From: an uncultured Clostridia bacterium
Lineage (GTDB): Bacteria; Bacillota; Clostridia; Christensenellales; Aristaeellaceae
NCBI GenBank assembly: GCA_934631985.1
Contig: CAKTYE010000094.1
Coordinates: forward strand, 1 to 7,633
Length of the DNA: 7,633 nucleotides
Direction of reading: 5' to 3'
Program-made: the position numbers and the translations under genes
The notes under the pieces: generated by a model
The model's database searches: none
What the model was told of the DNA's origin: nothing
The model's input: only the letters and a program-made list of their open reading frames with translations
Shown: positions 5,924-7,633 of the stretch, piece by piece
How the letters are laid out: each line of letters starts with the position of its first letter
Position numbering within the stretch: position 1 is the stretch's first letter

Positions 5924-5953
5924 AAGTATGGCACCGAAAATGCTTCGCTATAC
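5924..5953 (-). promoter_or_regulatory. Predicted forespore (SigF/SigG) promoter of sigG
   Basis: On the minus strand -35 GTATA (5953-5949) and -10 CATACTT (5930-5924) are 18 bp apart. This fits the SigG consensus (GHATR, 18, CATNNTA) with only the last base off. Read as a SigF site, the same bases give GTATA, 15 bp, then TGCCATACTT, close to GGNNANANTR. Dual recognition would give SigF-dependent onset and SigG autoactivation, as known for B. subtilis sigG. The start is expected near 5914-5918. Confidence 0.65.
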
Positions 5954-5963
5954 AACCCGCAAA

Positions 5964-6689
5964 CTAACTGGAATATCGAGCCAAATCGACATGCAGCCGG
6001 GAGAGAATGCGCTTTTCCAGCCGGGAAATGTAGCTTTGGGAAATACCCAGCTGATCCGCGACCTCCTTTTGCGTCATTTCCGGTCGTCCGCCCAGGCCAA
6101 AGCGCAGGGTCATGATCTTCTGCTCCCGGGGGCTGAGGCGGCTCAGGGCTGCAAAGAGCATCTGCCGATCCGCGTTTTCCTCCATGGAGCGGGACACAAT
6201 GTCCGCATCCGTCCCCAGCACATCGCTCAGCAACAGCTCATTGCCGTCCCAATCGGTCTTCAGCGGCTCATCCAAGCTGACCTCCAGCTTGGTGCGGCTG
6301 TTGCGCCGCAGGAACATCAGCACCTCGTTTTCAATGCAGCGGCTGGCATAGGTCGCCAGCTTGATCTTCTTGGCGGGATCGAAGGTATTCACGGCCTTGA
6401 TCAGCCCAATGGTGCCGATGGAGATCAGATCCTCCAGGGATACACCCGTGTTCTCAAACCGCCGGGCAATGAAAACCACCAGCCGCAGGTTGCGTTCGAT
6501 CAGCGTGGCGCGCACCGTACCGTCGTCCTGGGACAGACGGGCCACCAGCGCCAGCTCCTCCTCGTGGGTCAGGGGCGAGGGCAGCGGATCCGGCCCGCCG
6601 ATGTACAGCAGGTCCTGCCCGGAAAAGCCTTGCAGCATTTCCTCCAGCCGCCGTCGTGCAAGGGCATAGAGTTTGAAGGTATAGGTCAT
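5964..6689 (-). CDS. sigE: RNA polymerase sporulation sigma factor SigE precursor (early mother cell)
   Basis: SigE drives early mother-cell transcription after asymmetric division and is made as inactive pro-SigE. The 241 residues are close to the 239 of B. subtilis. Residues 1-28 are a basic, amphipathic pro-sequence. Alignment by eye with the B. subtilis processing site places cleavage before Tyr29 in the LLYIGG block. The core follows: region 2 about 63-127, with RNLRLVVFIARRFENTG, the DLISIGTIGLIKAVNTF block and LATYASRCIENEVLM; the SigE-type linker with DWDGNELLLSDVLGTD (146-161); and region 4 about 180-233, with TQKEVADQLGISQSYISRLEKR. The ATG at 6689 lies seven bases after AAAGGAGG. 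The gene is 51 bp downstream of spoIIGA, which encodes its own processing protease, so the two are almost certainly co-transcribed from the Spo0A-type promoter upstream. Confidence 0.97.
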   Translation of the reverse strand: MTYTFKLYALARRRLEEMLQGFSGQDLLYIGGPDPLPSPLTHEEELALVARLSQDDGTVRATLIERNLRLVVFIARRFENTGVSLEDLISIGTIGLIKAVNTFDPAKKIKLATYASRCIENEVLMFLRRNSRTKLEVSLDEPLKTDWDGNELLLSDVLGTDADIVSRSMEENADRQMLFAALSRLSPREQKIMTLRFGLGGRPEMTQKEVADQLGISQSYISRLEKRILSRLHVDLARYSS

Positions 6690-6707
6690 GAAAAAGCCTC
6701 CTTTTTC
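6690..6707 (-). promoter_or_regulatory. sigE ribosome binding site displayed in a small hairpin loop
   Basis: On the minus strand GAAAAA (6707-6702) and TTTTTC (6695-6690) can pair around the loop GGAGGC, so the Shine-Dalgarno sits in the loop just before the ATG. The stem is A/U-rich and weak. It may present the site rather than hide it, or have no role. Confidence 0.3.
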
Positions 6708-6740
6708 AGAAAGTTTCTATGGCTTATATACGGATGTGTC

Positions 6741-7547
6741 TTACAGCCCCGTGGGATGCGCCAGCCGGGGCGTGGGAATCTCTGCATCCGCCTGCAGCAG
6801 TGACGCGGGGATCAGCGCCTGAAAGCCGTTGTAGCCGCTGGGAGACAGCCCAACCACGGCCCGCACCTCCTGCCAGCCGCGCGGCCCCAGCAGGCGTACA
6901 CAGGCCGGACGAAAGCAGGGCATCAGTCCACCGCCTGCCGCCGTGCGCACGCTGAGGTAACGGAAGCCCTCCGGCAGGGTGCCGGGAAGGGTACGCGGCA
7001 CCAGTGCGTTCAGCGCCTCCCGTGAGCAGACGATGACAGGCAGGCCCGTGATGGGGTCCCAGAGCAGATTGCCGCTGTCCACCAGCGCATTCAGGCACAC
7101 GCTGCGGTCATGCCAGCGAATCTCCGCACGGGTGATGGGCAGGGGTTGAGCGTGGCGACGCAGCCTTGGCAACGCCAGCGCCCCCAAAGAAGCCAGCAGC
7201 GCAGCAGGCAATATCGGACAGCCCAGTGCGGACAAGAAGCGCAGGCTTCCCTCCAGCACCAGGTTCAGCAGCAAATACATGGATGCAGCCCGCACCCGCC
7301 TGGGAAGCGGAAGCCATCCCAGCGCCCCCAGGGGCGTAAGCAGATTCAACAGCACAGCCCCCAGCACATGCGCCAGCGATGTACCGAATAGCGCAATGAG
7401 CAGCGTACAGCCTGCGGAAAGCAGGCTGACAAGCAGCAGCCGCAGATACCCAGGCGTGCGGGACGCGCTCAGGCGGCTGAGGGCCGTCAGCAGGCAAAAG
7501 CAGCTGCACCATTGCACGGCAAGAAAAAGCTCAAGGCTGACGGTCAT
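6741..7547 (-). CDS. spoIIGA: Pro-sigma-E processing aspartic protease SpoIIGA
   Basis: SpoIIGA is a polytopic membrane protease that removes the pro-sequence of SigE in the mother cell on a signal from forespore SpoIIR. The N-terminal half (about 1-127) is strongly hydrophobic, with about five membrane segments near 4-24, 33-54, 57-76, 87-106 and 109-127. The C-terminal half carries the aspartic-protease signature ALVDSGNLLWDP with catalytic Asp157. A later GL(S)PSGYNGFQALIP block resembles the conserved C-terminal region of the family. At 268 residues it is shorter than the roughly 309 of B. subtilis, mainly in the loops of the membrane half, but it looks complete. As in its relatives, activity would need a dimer, each subunit giving one aspartate. 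The ATG at 7547 lies nine bases after GGAGG. Sequence similarity is low outside the DSGN region, but the position just before sigE makes the call firm. Confidence 0.94.
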   Translation of the reverse strand: MTVSLELFLAVQWCSCFCLLTALSRLSASRTPGYLRLLLVSLLSAGCTLLIALFGTSLAHVLGAVLLNLLTPLGALGWLPLPRRVRAASMYLLLNLVLEGSLRFLSALGCPILPAALLASLGALALPRLRRHAQPLPITRAEIRWHDRSVCLNALVDSGNLLWDPITGLPVIVCSREALNALVPRTLPGTLPEGFRYLSVRTAAGGGLMPCFRPACVRLLGPRGWQEVRAVVGLSPSGYNGFQALIPASLLQADAEIPTPRLAHPTGL

Positions 7548-7579
7548 GATACGCTTCCTCCGCAGGATGGATTGCTTTC

Positions 7580-7612
7580 AGTATAGTCATTTGCCTGCCC
7601 TCGGCCTGTCGA
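7580..7612 (-). promoter_or_regulatory. spoIIG-type SigA promoter with long spacer
   Basis: On the minus strand -10 TATACT (7585-7580) matches five of six bases. The best -35, TCGACA (7612-7607), also matches five of six but is 21 bp away instead of 17. An over-long spacer with Spo0A bound at the -35 is the known layout of the B. subtilis spoIIG promoter, so the suboptimal spacing probably reflects activator dependence. Transcription would start near 7573. Confidence 0.7.
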
Positions 7613-7613
7613 A
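7607..7613 (+). promoter_or_regulatory. Spo0A box overlapping the spoIIGA -35 element
   Basis: TGTCGAA on the plus strand is a perfect match to the 0A box TGNCGAA and covers the -35 of the spoIIGA promoter. The window edge at 7629-7633 reads TGTCT, which could be the start of a second, weaker box 22 bp further upstream, but it is cut off. Confidence 0.7.
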
Positions 7614-7633
7614 GCAGGGCGCGGGCATTGTCT

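Noticed and set aside
5060..6803. Plus-strand open frames across sigG and sigE
   Set aside because: Antisense to two sigma factors whose sequences match their families almost block for block.

Overview
The window reads as chromosomal DNA of a GC-rich, endospore-forming member of the Clostridia/Bacillota, probably a gut-type lineage. The evidence is a complete spoIIGA-sigE-sigG cluster with a Spo0A box, plus strong AGGAGG-type ribosome binding sites and low-GC promoter boxes in otherwise GC-rich sequence. I would not name a genus. Every well-supported gene lies on the minus strand, so transcription runs from high to low coordinates.

Region by region, in the direction of transcription. (1) 7633-7548 holds the spoIIG promoter: a perfect Spo0A box overlaps a -35 element set unusually far (21 bp) from the -10. 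(2) 7547-6741 is spoIIGA, the membrane aspartic protease that processes pro-SigE. (3) 6689-5964 is sigE, with its pro-sequence. (4) The 70-bp gap 5963-5894 packs a forespore-type (SigF/SigG) promoter and a hairpin that buries the sigG Shine-Dalgarno. (5) 5893-5111 is sigG. (6) 5110-4926 is a structured tail with a possible 21-codon ORF, ending in a strong intrinsic terminator. (7) 4506-4946, on the plus strand, is an orphan coding fragment of repeat-protein character, perhaps phage tape-measure-like. It has no ribosome binding site, and its last codons run into the terminator of the sigma operon, so it looks like an inserted remnant. (8) 4357-3044 is a monocistronic HtrA-type serine protease with its own promoter and terminator. 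(9) 2718-85 is a P2A-type Ca2+-transporting ATPase with its own promoter.

How the parts work together: Spo0A~P would switch on spoIIGA-sigE before or at asymmetric division. SpoIIGA, on a signal from the forespore, would cleave the pro-sequence and release active SigE in the mother cell. sigG sits directly downstream and would be exposed to read-through. The hairpin can form in read-through RNA, but largely not in RNA started at the local forespore promoter, which offers a simple way to confine SigG synthesis to the forespore. HtrA (envelope protein quality control) and the calcium pump are separate housekeeping or stress units with no evident link to sporulation.

No tRNA, rRNA, CRISPR array, insertion sequence or recognised riboswitch class was seen.
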